DNA of 64,000 nucleotides from Mesocentrotus franciscanus (taxonomy: Eukaryota > Echinodermata > Echinoidea > Camarodonta > Strongylocentrotidae): NCBI GenBank assembly GCA_037976565.1, contig CP137672.1, positions 33,434,737 through 33,498,736 of the forward strand. The letters run 5' to 3'. The first letter of the stretch is position 1. Every line of letters begins with the position of its first letter. Positions 1 to 14,000 of the stretch are shown one piece after another. The notes beneath the pieces are model-generated. The model was given only the letters and a program-made list of their open reading frames with translations. It had not been told where the DNA came from and searched no databases. Both the position numbers and the translations under genes were made by a program.

Positions 1-2010
1 AATTCCTATGAATTTCCACAAAACAAGATCATAGAATCCCCATATGGGTCTGACTAGCGAATCACAGCACTACAAATTCACAGTCTGTTTTTTTGTTGTT
101 GTTGCAGTAAACTCTGGACTAAACTCTACATTGAAGATAAAGTTGGGTCCTAGCTGCCTGGTCATGTAATTACACTGTGTAAGAAAATGGAAGTAGTTAG
201 GAAAGGTTGATTCTTCAAGCACTTACCAACTGATGTATTCTGTGAGGTATATGAATGATCATAATGAAAAGAAATTGACTTGTCTTGCCAAAAACTTTAT
301 GTAGTGAGGTTGAGTGAACACAAAAATGGGTACCGGTATATGTGGACAGTTTGGTCCAACTTTTCAGCTAATCATATTTCATATTTTGAAGGCATTTGAA
401 GAGCAATTCTTTTTTTTCAGGGGACATTTCGACAATGATAATCTTCTAAACTCACAAAACAAAAATGAGAAAGCTCACACACTATTTTTCATCTTTACCA
501 CAACTCAACTATCACTTTAAAATCAACATGTCAGGACTATGAAGAGCTTGTATTTCTTCCTCAATTTCGAAATGGGTTCTAGAAATGTGCTAATTGATCC
601 CACAAAACAAAATTTGTATAAGATAAACATTTAAGAAAAAATATCAATTATACTGAAAAATCTATCTCAGGAGATCTGTGCTTTATTCTTCATTTTCTCT
701 TTTTTTTAAGTAAATGGCACAGATAACAGCTTGAAATTTAATCCATGGCTTAATTTTCTGGTTACAGCTACTTTACATCTTCGTCACCAGACGTTGCTTA
801 CAAAATCCTTGTTTGCAAAAATCATTGTTCTTTATAATGCCCTTTAGCATACACTATATAACAGTACAAATGATACAAAATGAATTTTTCGATAATAAAT
901 TTTAGTTTTGGTACTATAGTTTCAACTCATGAATAGTATCTTCATATTCATATGCACTTTAGAATCTAACTTAAACATTCGTTCTCACTGCAGAACAAAG
1001 TAAGTGTTTGAAAACATTGAATTTTTACCTCTGATGTAAAAATACTGCCTCCCATATTTGAAGCAAAAAGGACATGATCTTTTCTCACTTAAACATCTGT
1101 CCTTATTTTAAAGTTGAGCTTTTGAGAATATAACTAATACACTGGACCTTACCTGTAGCAGGCTACAAGTAGTATCATCAAATTGATCTTAAGATTACAA
1201 ACATAGATTTTACCTCAGAAATCGGAAGCCAAAAAAGGAAATAATCTTTCTTCAATTGCAGTCTGTCCACTATTTAAAGTCTGAGATTTTAAGAATCAAA
1301 CTGACATACTCATTTTATGGTGGTAGCAACCATTTTTTTTTTTTGGGGGCCTCTCGAATATCACCTTGAGAATTCCTTTAAAAAAGTCACAGAATTTTGG
1401 CTTTAGAGATCTGAAGCATCAAGAACATAATTGCCTTTGATTACAATTTGTTAACAATCTGCAGTTATATAACTTTACATATCTAAATGATGAACACAAC
1501 GTACAATGTGCAAGATTCTTAAACTTAACAGGAATTTTCATTCCTCAAATCCAAAGCATGATGGAAATGATCATCTCTCAACAACAGTCTATCTGTCTTT
1601 TCATCTGAACTTGAGATGTTGAAACATATAACCCATTGAGGACTGAAGTTTTTCAATCCCATAGGCTTGAATAAAGGAGCATCCTAGCTCCTCTAGGCAA
1701 TTGTTTAACATATCTGCAGTAGCAAAACTTTATCAGCCGTTGACGATCTTTCTCTGAGTTTCTCCTGCAGAATTCTGCCTGAAATGTTTGAAGATAAAGG
1801 AACTTGGGTTTCTTCCATTGCAGTCTGACCTCGGTCTGCCAATAAAATGATGACGATAACAATAATGCTGATGATAAAACAAATGTATTTACTGGCACAA
1901 ATCCTCTAGCATCTGCAAGCAAGAAAGATGCTGACCAAACTGCAGGAGCAGAATGGTCTGGCACGGGGGGTTTGAATGTTTATAAGGTTCTGGCAAGGAG
2001 GAGAGTTCTT
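1..2010. other. Non-coding flank downstream of FKBP6
   Basis: AT-rich sequence on the 3' side of FKBP6, which reads right to left. I see no coding exon. Its proximal part probably holds the FKBP6 3' UTR, but no polyadenylation site could be fixed. The first 60 bases share a stretch with 4017-4075 (an aaacaagatca..agaatcccc block followed by catatgggtctgactagc), so a dispersed repeat copy is cut by the left edge. Confidence 0.5.
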
Positions 2011-5000
2011 TCACTGCTTAGTGTTGCCTGGACTGTCCTTCATGATCTTGATAATCTGCTCCCCTTGCTGCAAAGATAAATAAATGAATAAATTAAAAGG
2101 AATGAATAAATAAATAAAATAATAAATACATTAAAAATACATAAATACATACGTACATACACCAGTACGTACTTTTATTCACCCTTACATACATAAATAA
2201 ATAAATAAAATAAATAAATGAATGAAATAATAAATATAAAATATAAACCAATGAAATTGAATTAAAAAAAGAAAAATAAGGAAAAAAATAGAGAAATAAG
2301 AGACTAAATCAAACAAATCTTACAAGTTTCAAGGGGACAAAATACCAAAATTTAGTTTTTCTCTGTTATGTTTGGGGAATCATGCTGGTATCCTAGGTTT
2401 AAACTATCAGCAATAGATATTAATTTCGTAAAGAGATGCCGGGACTTGCAATACTAATCATGCTCTAAAAAACAGTAATACTCAGAGTTCACTTCTATGC
2501 AGGCTTTAATATGAAATGATTTTTCTCTTTACTTGCCATATTCATCAACCATTTCAATATTATATAGACTGAGCTTTATCACACACACATGGCATTAGAC
2601 CTGTCACATTAACTACGAAAACACATCTAACAAATCCTCTGATTTAGAACTGAGCTCATTGCATTGAACTTACATATTCTCTTCTTTGGAATGTCATGCC
2701 AAATTCCTTAGCGACTGTCTCCAGGAAGTTGATTTCCGATGGTGCCATGGACCTGGCCTGGAAGGTCATCTCGCTCTTCTTGTGTGCCTCCTGAAAGACC
2801 CTATTCAACACAGTAAAAAGGAGAAACAATAAGTTCCAAGGTAGTCATATTTTCTGATAGAATCTACCTTGAAAACATTAAATTTTGTAGGGATACCAGT
2901 TGGTTTTTCCTGATTGGCCTGATTAGAGCCCCAAACATGCTGGAGCCTGGTAGATTCTTTACAGTGTGAAGCCTGAAAAACAGAGGTGACAGGGTTGACA
3001 TATCAGACAAGCCTAAGGCAATCATTTGGGTTATCAAGAGCAATGAAAAGTATACAGGAGTACTGAATAAATGAGTAAATTGTCCTCAAGAATACAACTT
3101 ACCGTAACTTGTCTCTGATGTTTTTCTGAACATCTTCAGGTACTTTTCCCTGTGACTTTCGATCTTCTTTCGGCCTGGTATCTTAAATGACAAGTAATAG
3201 GGAAATCAATATCAAGTTATAGGATCATAATGATCACAATTCATGATCACTTTGACATTTTTGTTTTCCAATTAACAAGGATCTGGCTTTTCATATCAAG
3301 TACATTTATAATTATAGGAGATTTTTCTACAGTATTGTACACACATTTTCATAATCTTTCTCATGCATACAAAACAACCACATAATTAATAATTAAACAG
3401 TGCTACTTTTCCTATGTCCTAGTTGTTGCACTATGATGATGATGGCATTGATAATGATAGGGGGATGAGGATGACAAGTATGAAGATGACAATGATAATA
3501 AGGAAAACTACATGGGGAGTGACTTGGGGCCCCTGTTACACATGCGTCAGCTTTTAAATCCGCCCGAGGCGGCCTCACGCCTGCAATTTAAAGCCGCCTC
3601 GAGATCATCAAACCCGTTACACATATCTCGGGCCCGTAATATTGTGTCTACACATAGGCCGGCCTCATGTCGCCTTTTCACGAGCTGACGTTGGGGTAAT
3701 GTAATGTTGATATATGATGACGGGTCACGTCACTTCCGCTTTATAAGCCGGCGCCGAGTCCACTTTGGTGCTACACCTACTCATTGTGGGACTGAGTCCG
3801 GTCTCGGGCCGGCTTCAAACCACATTCAGAGGTGGACTAGATGGAGGCGGCCTCAGTCCAGCCTCGGTCCGGCTTTTCAAAAAAGTTGATGTTACACATA
3901 TGTCGAGCCGCCTCCAGAGTCGGCATCAGTCCGCTTTGAGAGGTATATGTAACAGGGGTCTTGGGTGATTATAATGAGGGTTATTACTATTATGACTCTA
4001 AATCTGAATCTGACTTCCCACAAAACAAGATCACAGAATCCCCAAAGCACTTGACATATGGGTCTGACTAGCAAGTTCATCACTCAGGTTTTCTCAGACA
4101 AGCGCTCAACTACATCTCATTTCAATAGATCAAACAGTTCTTGGAAATAACTTCCCTCCTGGGCACAAAGTGGCAAAGTTACCTTTCTTCCAGTCCGGAA
4201 ACATGTTGTCATAGCGACTGCGTTCCATCAGGTTCCAATTCTTCCATGCCTTATCCAGCTCCTGAGCCCGCTGAGTATGGAAGCATCGGAGGGATGCTGC
4301 TGCTGGGCCTTGCTCAGGAATCGATGGGCACCTTTAAAATCCTGCAGCTCCATCAGGGCCTATGGGCAAAAATAAAAATAAAACAAGAACAAAGCCATCA
4401 CTGAAAGTAGTCTCAAGGAATTTGTTACAGACAATGGCGTAACATGGATGTAGTCATTGAAATGGTGTTAAGGAAGGGGTGGGAGGGGTGGCCAAGCACT
4501 GACTATACTAGGTCGATGAAGTGCAAAAGAACAAGGCCATTGAGTGAGAGGAGGTTGCGGGAGGGTGTCATTTCATCTTCTTTTCACATTGTCTAGGACC
4601 AATTTGATAGGAAGGTTGGGTGATGGGGAGGGATTGTCAGACCAAATTTCCCCCCTGATAAGTTTGATTTGCAGACAGAATTCCAAATTTGTGACAGAAA
4701 TTTTGTGAAGGGGGATGGGATGGGATCACGCCAACTCCCCAACATCCCCCTCTTAAAATGCCCTTGATGTCAGATAACTTACCATGCCTTTCCTGTAGAG
4801 AGCTTTGGGATGCTTGGGTTGCACTTCAAGCACCCGATTGCAGTACGAAATGACCCTCTCCGGTGTTTTGAGCTTGGAGCTACAGAGGGCGATATTGAGA
4901 CAGAGCTTGATATGGACGTGTTTCATCTGATCCTCCTCCTCTTGGTTCCTCATATGTGCACCTTCCAAGATTCTCAAACCCTACATAGAGAAGTACATTG

Positions 5001-8000
5001 AAACCTGATTTACCAACAACCTGTATAGAAAGACCACCTGTATAGAAAGACCACATCTTCTCTCCCGTCTGCCAGTACACGTCTGAGGAAGGTGTCTGGA
5101 CTTAAGACACCGAAATTGTCACACTGGCAAATGATATTTGGATGTGTCACAGAACTCTAACACATTTTCTGTATCCATTGAATAGTGTATCTCATTGAAA
5201 CATATTAAAGGAACCTGTACATAAAAACCACCTACTCATGAAGACCACTTTTCTTATCTGCCTTGAGTGGTCTTTAAATACAGTTTTCACTATAATAATG
5301 ATAACAATGTTCCATTTTTGTATAGTACTATAATGATATAGGTGATCTGACATTTGTTCTATGAACAACAGCGCTGTGCTATATTTTGTGGAGTTTCACA
5401 GTAACAATCTTGTCATTAAAAGCTGTATAAGACTTACCCTTGTATATTTCGATAATGCCGACTTATATTTCCCTTCTTGAAAGAGTTCATTTCCCTCCTG
5501 AAAAAAAAATATATAGAAATGAAATATCATCAATTTACATCAAAATTAGATTTTCAGTCAAACTATTCAACATAATTTTGAACACTGACCAAGGCCTATC
5601 TAACAAAGCAACATTTACAAACTGATAAAATCTATGATACTCTAAAGGCCCTTGATAAACATATTATTTGATTCAATTAAATCAATCGTTGTTGATCAGT
5701 AAAATCTTTATTCTTTATAATAATACATGGTTCACAAACATTTGGCATCTTACTAAAGGTCTAGAAAGGCATTAGGCAGTAAACCATTAAAAAAACACTG
5801 GTAAAATTAAATGAAATTAACGAGTTGTGGAACAAGATGACGCCCAACATCTATCGACAGGGCACCTAGAAATGGGGTGAACAGGACTTTAATGTGAATC
5901 ATGTAACCCCCCCCCAAACAATAAAAAAACAAAACAAAAAACAAATACCTGTCTTTCTGTGTCGACAACTTTGAGCTTTCTCTTGAAAGTGATTTCCTTG
6001 CGCTCCTCTTCACTCATGTTGTTAAACTCGTCTAGCTCAGCGCGATCGGTGAAGCTCTGAAGCTCAATCTCCATCAGAACTGAGAAAATTCAGAAAGTAC
6101 TGTCGAAAGTTGGGTATTTGTGAAAGTCTTTTTTTATGATGTTTACAATGAAGGCAAATTTATATTCTGCTTCAATTTAGTGTTAAGGATCGAGGTTATA
6201 TTTGATGTTCTTTCACTTGGAAAATTCCTTTTTAATGGTATAAAGTGACCTGCATAGTTGAATCAGGTGATTATTTCAGTTATATGCTAGATTGCGTAAT
6301 GACAATAGGCCAAGTGGCGGTGACATTCTTTTTGTATGCATTAATTAGTCCGTACGTTAAGGTACGCGGCATGGGCGAGTAGCCCTATCTTGGGTGTGGT
6401 TTGTTCGCAGACACCATTTGAGCATCCACGAGCACAGACGTGTGGTAGAGCGGGCAAGGCTTTGGTTTTGGAGATCCTTCGGGGTATGTAGATTTATACT
6501 TGTAGATGCAATTTTTGAGACATTAATAAGTCACTTGATATTGAGAAGAGAGTTTATATAGTATTTTTCATTCGTTTTAAGTGGAGTACATGGAGGAAAT
6601 TATGCAACAATCTTGATGTTGTTTGTAAACGTTTATGATTCGTCCTGCGATGTAACAAGTTCAAAGCTATGAGTGAATTTGCAAATGATATTTGTTGAGA
6701 TTGAAAATAGACAGTGAAATCACTGTCGTATTTGCTTTGTTAATTATTTCATGTTTAGTAATAACAAGTGCAGAGAATTGCTTGTTTTTAGTAGTTGAAC
6801 AAAATTATCAACTCAGTTAGTTTTGGCTAAGCTCTTGGTAGTTGAACGTAGAGGGCAGCATTTTGTAAACAAAGATGGCGGCGCCCGTGAATCGTAGATA
6901 CCGACTTATGGTATGAGAGTGTGTTTTTGTATTATAATCATAGATATTGAACCTTGATATAGTTTTTCCGTAGATAACATGCTACATTATATATTTCTAA
7001 TACTTAGTGTATTTTCAATGTAGGATTCTATGGTTACGGGTGTATTGACTTTTTATTTACAGCTGGGAAATTGCATGGGACTACAGTTGGTCCAAGGCAA
7101 TAGTAAGGTGCAAGGCTAGGTGCAAGGCTTGATGCAAGGCTTGATGCTAGGTGCAAGGCTTGATGTCTGCATTTCTGCTCGTAGCAGTGGCGGGTAGTGG
7201 GTGAGGTTGTGGACTGTGGAGCTTGCAGTCTGGTTGTTGCAGCCTGTGGTAGCAGTTTATTGAAATTTGTTTGACCTTGGGTAGGCATCTTCTGATGATA
7301 TTGGTTTGACATTTTAAATATTGCACTATATAAAGTTGAGAGTAATTTAATTGTCTTGTATCTTGTTGATGATTGAGATACTTTGATGATTGAGATAAAC
7401 ATTATTTGAATATGAGGAATCTCTAACTTAGTAAAAGTATGAGACACACGTATATTGTTTGCAACAAAATACAATTATTGGATGACTATAAGTCTGTTTC
7501 GTTTCCATACATTGTATGATTATGAAGAAATATATTGAATATGTATGTGAACAATGTCATTGAACTGTTTGAATCTGTAATGTGATACAAGTGATTTATC
7601 ACCGGCTTTTTCTGTATCTTTTACAGGGTTTTTTGTTACGACACAGAATGAATAAACTTCAATGACCCTATATCTGCTGTCCTGTCTCATCATTGAAACT
7701 ATCCGGTCCCTAGCAAGGTCCAACCCCAACCCACGACAGTACTTATAAGAACTCATGTACAGTTTGGGTAATAGAACCCCCCTCATTAAAAAATAAAAGT
7801 CTTAGATGAGGTTGATAAATAGTAATTGGGACAATTCTATGTCTTCATGAGCAGAAATGGCAATATATAGGTTAATACTGATTTAGATCCAAAGTCATAA
7901 TACAAATCACCTTCCATTTGATCTCGCTTGTATTCTCATATAAAGTATTTTCAGTGTATTTCACGTACAACACACTTGGGTATTTGCCTGGAGCCAAAAG

Positions 8001-11000
8001 AGGACAAATTCACATTGTATTTCCAGGTATCTGGGAGCAAATTGTATTGTACGGGTTCTGAGATGCTGTCTTTTCACTCATATATCACATCCTCACATTT
8101 TTTTTTTTTTTTTGGGGTGGTCTTCTTCAATTCAAATATTATTAAGCACACTAAACAAGGACTCTTTCAGCCTGGTCTTCATATCTCTCTTTGGTACTGA
8201 GCGGCAAATGTAAATCAGTGCTGTGCCATGGTTTGAACCCTGGACCTTCATTTATCCAGCCAATACATCAAAGCATACAACCTACAGATAAAATAAGTCC
8301 TGGAAATCATATCTCTCTTACATGCAGAGTAGTAAATACAGATATATGACTTGCTAAAAAAGACTACAATGCCATGCTGTGCTGTGGCTTCAAACCATGT
8401 CCCTCTCAAGTCAATCGTCAAAACCAATCAAACATGGCACCTCCAAACTTACTTGAAGCATTGGCTGGGATCCTGGGAGGGACACCAAGCTTTCCGTAGG
8501 CGTGGTCTGGATGGATTAGAAACTTGGACATCTCCCCTTGGCGCATCGTACTTAGAGCGAGGTCCATACCAGGAATAACAGACCCTAGTATAGATGCATA
8601 AGAGTAACAAAGTTACCATAGAAAAGGGGTCTAATACTGTCAAACTAGAGACTTTTGCAACGTGAAACGTTCGCGGTTTGCTGACCATGAACAAATATTT
8701 CGTGAAATATCAGAAACCATTCATTTGGATGCCTTTGAAACAAAATTTCATAAATGTGGATGTGCATTTGCAGTCATCAATCATTGTGCACTAGATCGGT
8801 CCACACATTTCTTGTACAGTATTCTTGTGGCATCCAATGCATTGTATACCCAAAAACTTCAAAGGCATTTAATTTACTTACTTACTTAACTTAATCATTC
8901 ATATTACTGCATATTTGGCCAAAAAGAAAAATTACACTGTGAAAATCATGAACTACAAATCTTAATAATCTTTGCTTCTGGAGAAGAACACTATACAATT
9001 GCACCCTTTTTCGGAAACCTTAAGCAATTTGCATGCTAAAGCCAACTGCTATATTATCCTTTTTTCAATCATTTGTATAGTCATAGTACAACAGATGTAT
9101 ATACAATGCATACAGTCAGTATAAATATTGGATTCATGGTAGTGAGAAGGTGAACCTACCTGCCCCTAGTTTGCATCTCTCTGGTCTGTTCCTCAGACGC
9201 GTTGAGTCGTACGGCTCATCACTGTATTCTACATAGCAATTATAATGTACTGGAAACAAACAAAAAATCTCAAAGTTACGATTTTACGAATGGCACTCAT
9301 ATACAATTATTTTAGTTTAATATAATTCTGCCTAAAGGAAACAGAAAAAGTAATCTCTGAAGACTGGTGATTTCTACTTTGAAGTTTCCCTGTCACATTA
9401 GTCTGAAGAAACGGTTCTCAAGGAAAACACAAAATATAGTCTCCACACTCCAGTCTGTTGATCTTTAAATACGGGTGATGTAGGCTTTACTATTAAGATT
9501 TCAGATTATTCAGATTGCTAATTTATCTCTCATATTTGACTTCCCACACTTTTGTTAACTGTATATTTCCATCAAAGCCCCAAAGTCAAGAGATACCAAA
9601 AACAAAAAAACAAAAAATTGTGCCAATGACGAGAACAGTTACCTCATGGCAAATTCTTTGCCATGAGGTAACTGTTCTCTGGAACTCACCTCCTTCTTAT
9701 CTGAGGAAGTCAGATTCCATAGAACAATTCAAAACACAGCTGAAAACGTATCTGTTTATCTAAAATGTTACTTTCAATACCTGTAGATTATCTGTAGAGC
9801 TATTTTTGTAAAGTAACTTGCATATTCATTATTGTCTCGCCTTGATCGAAAGTTTTGGATATGTGCACGTTATATGTTCATATATTATTATTATTATTAT
9901 GTTATTAACCTGTGAGAGTCATCCCTACGATGGGCAAGGCTCCTGTGCCTTGTTTGAGGAGGCTCTTGAGAACTTTCCTGTCCTTCTCTGGAGTGATGTC
10001 TTCCATTTTCTTGGCGACCTTCTCAAAAGGGGACTACATAACAAACAAACAAACATGATAAAAGTACAAGCAAACTTTCAAAGAAATAGACAAAGAAACT
10101 AAAAATTTGAGTTTTGGGCTTATGGTGCATTTGTAGTAGACTTTCATCTGACATGAAAGGATATAAAAAGTAATTAGAAAATTTCAGCTTCAAGCCATCA
10201 TCATTTTTACCATACAGTATTGTGGTAGTATGCAAGTGAACACTGGACAGGGAGGGGAGGAGCATGTAGAGGAGGGGCATGGATATTCTAAATCCTGAAG
10301 ACCTGAATATTGATCTGGGATATTGATAAAATAATTATGCTACTGGCTTGACGTTTTCCATACTGTAAGCAGTTTGAAATGTGAAAATATTCATAGTGCA
10401 TCAAACATTGGTGGACAATATTATGTGAATTCACATTTTAATTTAAATATTTGTAAGTATTTGTATGCATGTACTGTATTTTTTACAATATAATTTCAAT
10501 TTTTGTTATCCTCTGTGAACTGACAATTTAGAATGATCCTACATGAGGGATCTTAATAAATACAATGAATATGAATTTGAAAATGGATAATCAAAGCTGT
10601 CTTTTTGAAATGTCAAATGGGTTCACGGGTCAATATCATGGGGTATTTTGTATTTTATTAATAACAAAAAAAGACACTAAGCCGCACTATGATAGGAAAC
10701 GCGTCTCATAATATTTTTGATACGTTTGTAAAATCAGTGGCACTGCAAGGCTCACCAGACCCTCATCTTCATTGTCGTCATCTTCTCCCAGGCACTCTCT
10801 GTTCAGCTGCTTGAAAACTTCTTCCGTTTCAAAGTAGGCATCTGTGTCTGGATCTGTCACGGAAGAAAAAGTTGCTTAGAAAAGTTAATCATACTTTTCA
10901 TCATCCTCCTCCTCATCCTCACCGTCATCTTTATCATCGTCATCACCATCACCATCATCAGAATCGTCTCCATCACCATCACTCTCACCATCATCATCCT

Positions 11001-14000
11001 CCTCCTTATCCTCACCGTCATCTTTATCATCACCGTCATCTTTATCATCATCATCACCATCACCATCATCAGAATCGTCTACATCGTCATCACCATCATC
11101 TTCATCACCATCGTCTTCATCATCATCACCATCATCTTAATAAGAATCATATTCACCACATCACCCTCACCATGATTATCATCACCATCATCATTATCAT
11201 AATTCCTCCCAATACTTATAAATCAGGCCTAGGTGAAAGAAAATGCACTGAGTTTGGGGCAGAGAGTATTTTAATGGCACAGTTTAGACATTTACAACAT
11301 GCATTTCAGAAAGACTTAGGAATATTAATGAAAGTAATCCGTATCCTATTCACTACTTCAGTGCAAATTTTCACAGAAAGCCTGCATTATACATCAAATT
11401 AGTTCATACCTGTTAATTCTTTTGGTGTCTTGATTTCAAATTGAGCACCGCTTTCACTCCGTAAATCATTCAACACAAGTCCTTTATTCAGCTCCACTGT
11501 CACCTGGTCATACTGGGAAATTTATGGAAGAAATGGAAACAAAAAGAGGATGTCAGATCTACCGGTATATAGCTGTTTTTCCTTATCCTTTTGGTCATGT
11601 CATGGGGATTTGATCATGGGGATTTACCCTGACAAGCAACTTTGCATTGTTTTTCCCCTCTGCATACTGGTTTATCATCTTATCCCCCTTGTTACTTACT
11701 TGTTTTTCTTGTTATGTATCTATTCCTTTGTATTTTATAATGTACATTATTTTGTATTTGCACGTTTTGTATTTTTTCACTGGGATTTTGGAAAATAAAT
11801 GAAATGTCAGTGGCCATAAATCAATGAACTTGTGGCCATAGATCATGTGGCCTTTTTGTGAAATACTATAAGCCACTGGTCATCGAGTGTGTACACACAC
11901 ACCTGATGTAAAATATATGGAAAGTCATGATTTTTGGTAGCCTAATTGGGAGACAGTCTCCCATTTGCGATTTGCAAACGTAACGACTTCAAATGCGTTC
12001 TATAGATGTATGGTTACATAGATATATGGATGCATGGTTGTATGGATGTAGTTTCCTGCGTTCTGATTGGATATAACCGTACATCCATTCGATGGTTGTA
12101 TAGTGGTCATGTTTATGGCACGTTCTGCCCATCAGAGCCGCCGCACGTACGAACACACGTACACGGTTAGAAAAAGGATTGCATTGTTCTGAAAAAACGC
12201 CTAAAATTCAACCAAACATGCCAAATGAGCTTCAATGTTGACCTTGGACTACTGTAAACGCTGTTATTTTCGCGTGATTAATTTTTGAGCTGAGGGACCC
12301 CAAAACATATTCGCCGGTTCTTAAATTCGCGGACATCGACTTTAGCGCGAAATCCGTGAAAATTAATGACCGCGAATATTACAACGTTTACAGTAGTTAT
12401 TCTGCATCAAGAAGGTGTTTTTTATGATTATTGTATCTTTTTTAGTCATTTTAGTCATTTAAGAGATTTTTTTAGGATGTTCTGGAACAGTGAAAGTTTG
12501 ACTAAATTTGGGCAGATATTAAAAATTTACTACTAGACTAGTACTAATTACTCTGCACACAACATTGCTTCATTCCGTAAAACGCCTCTTCTTTCCTCGT
12601 AATTCCATGCAGTGGACTCTGCCACTGCCGCGGCTCCGAAGCAGCCAAGATCGCCGGATCAGGGCTCCAAGTTACCCGTCCGTACGTGCATGCTCACAAA
12701 TCAGTGCAGTGGTCTTGTATTCATAATCATAACTTTAAAGATAAAGTTGAGTTCTGGTCATGCGATTGCATTGTGAAAGAAACAGTGTGGCATCGATAGG
12801 GAAGTGTTGATCATGTAGCATGTAAGTATTGGTGTGTACTGCAAGGATCAATTGCAGAGATGCCAGGTTCAAAGATCAACTATGCGTGACATTTTCATGC
12901 GGGACTCTCTTCGGTGGGCGGCCACCGGTCAAAGTCGAAGAAAAAAGTATATGCAAATCATTTATATGCGATTGAAAACTACCATGGACTCCCAGGTAAT
13001 TCCTGCTTTGTCGAAAACGTCCATAGCATAAGTACTTATCGGTACGGCGTATCCGTCAACGTTGTCGGAAATCTACGACACCAGTCGCCGATAGTAATTC
13101 CAGCAGGTGCTAACTGATAAGTTACGAGACTAAGACATAACTAGATCAATATTGTAGCTCTATTCGTCTGATTGGAGGTGAAATTTGATGTTAATTTGGG
13201 AGTATGAGGTCTGTGGTCTTTCATCTATCGCAGAAATTTTGATCATGCCACCGCAGGGCTAGTTGCATGGGGTGGCCGCTTACCGATGACGTAATTGATG
13301 GCGTGCGGCCGGGGGTGTCACTACACATATAACATACAGGTTTGTGTATAACGGTATATGAATTGAGGTGTGTACCCGTTATGACCCGCTAGTTTCTAGT
13401 AGTACGTATACCCCTTTCCTCCCCTTACGCATTCTAGTCGGGATGTTCCATTCAAGGAAAAGGTGAATTTGTTTAAAACTTGACAAATTTACCATAACAG
13501 GAGATAAATAATTAATGATTATTTTTGTTACCCGTAGTAATTTGGTACATGTTTTGATTGTGACGTTGCGCATATAGCTTTGTGACCTAGCGCTTGTCGG
13601 CCATGCCGCCCAACGGGTAATGCATGGCCGCCCACTCGGGAACTTTAACCCTTTCGAAAGGTGGACAATATATACTGACCACGCTGTGGGTCAGTTACGT
13701 TATTTGTGCCTTCTATTTAATAAGTAAGTATATGGACCCTCCATTGAGGATATTGAAGTATTCTGTGAGTATTTGCATAAAAATAGAATTGGCAGTTCCC
13801 GCGAAACGGCCGCACACTGGAGACTCTACTCTACTCTAGACCTAATTTTCAAAAATAAATGCATCAGATATATGAATCCGCTAAAGTGACATTTTAGTCC
13901 AAAAGTTTGGCCGGAATTCGGTGTCCAGATCTGGAACACCGAGTACGTATATAGTCTAGCAATTAGATCTACTACTAGTACTACTAGTACTACCTTTTTT

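Noticed and set aside
6361..6480. tRNA-like GC-rich stretch in an FKBP6 intron
   Set aside because: I could not assemble a cloverleaf with A and B boxes in correct spacing.
7034..7474. 146-codon minus-strand open frame
   Set aside because: Its only distinctive part is the minisatellite at 7083-7165, and FKBP6 exons on both sides join without it.
10872..11402. His-rich 176-codon open frame
   Set aside because: It is produced by the CAT/CAC microsatellite in an FKBP6 intron, antisense to the gene.
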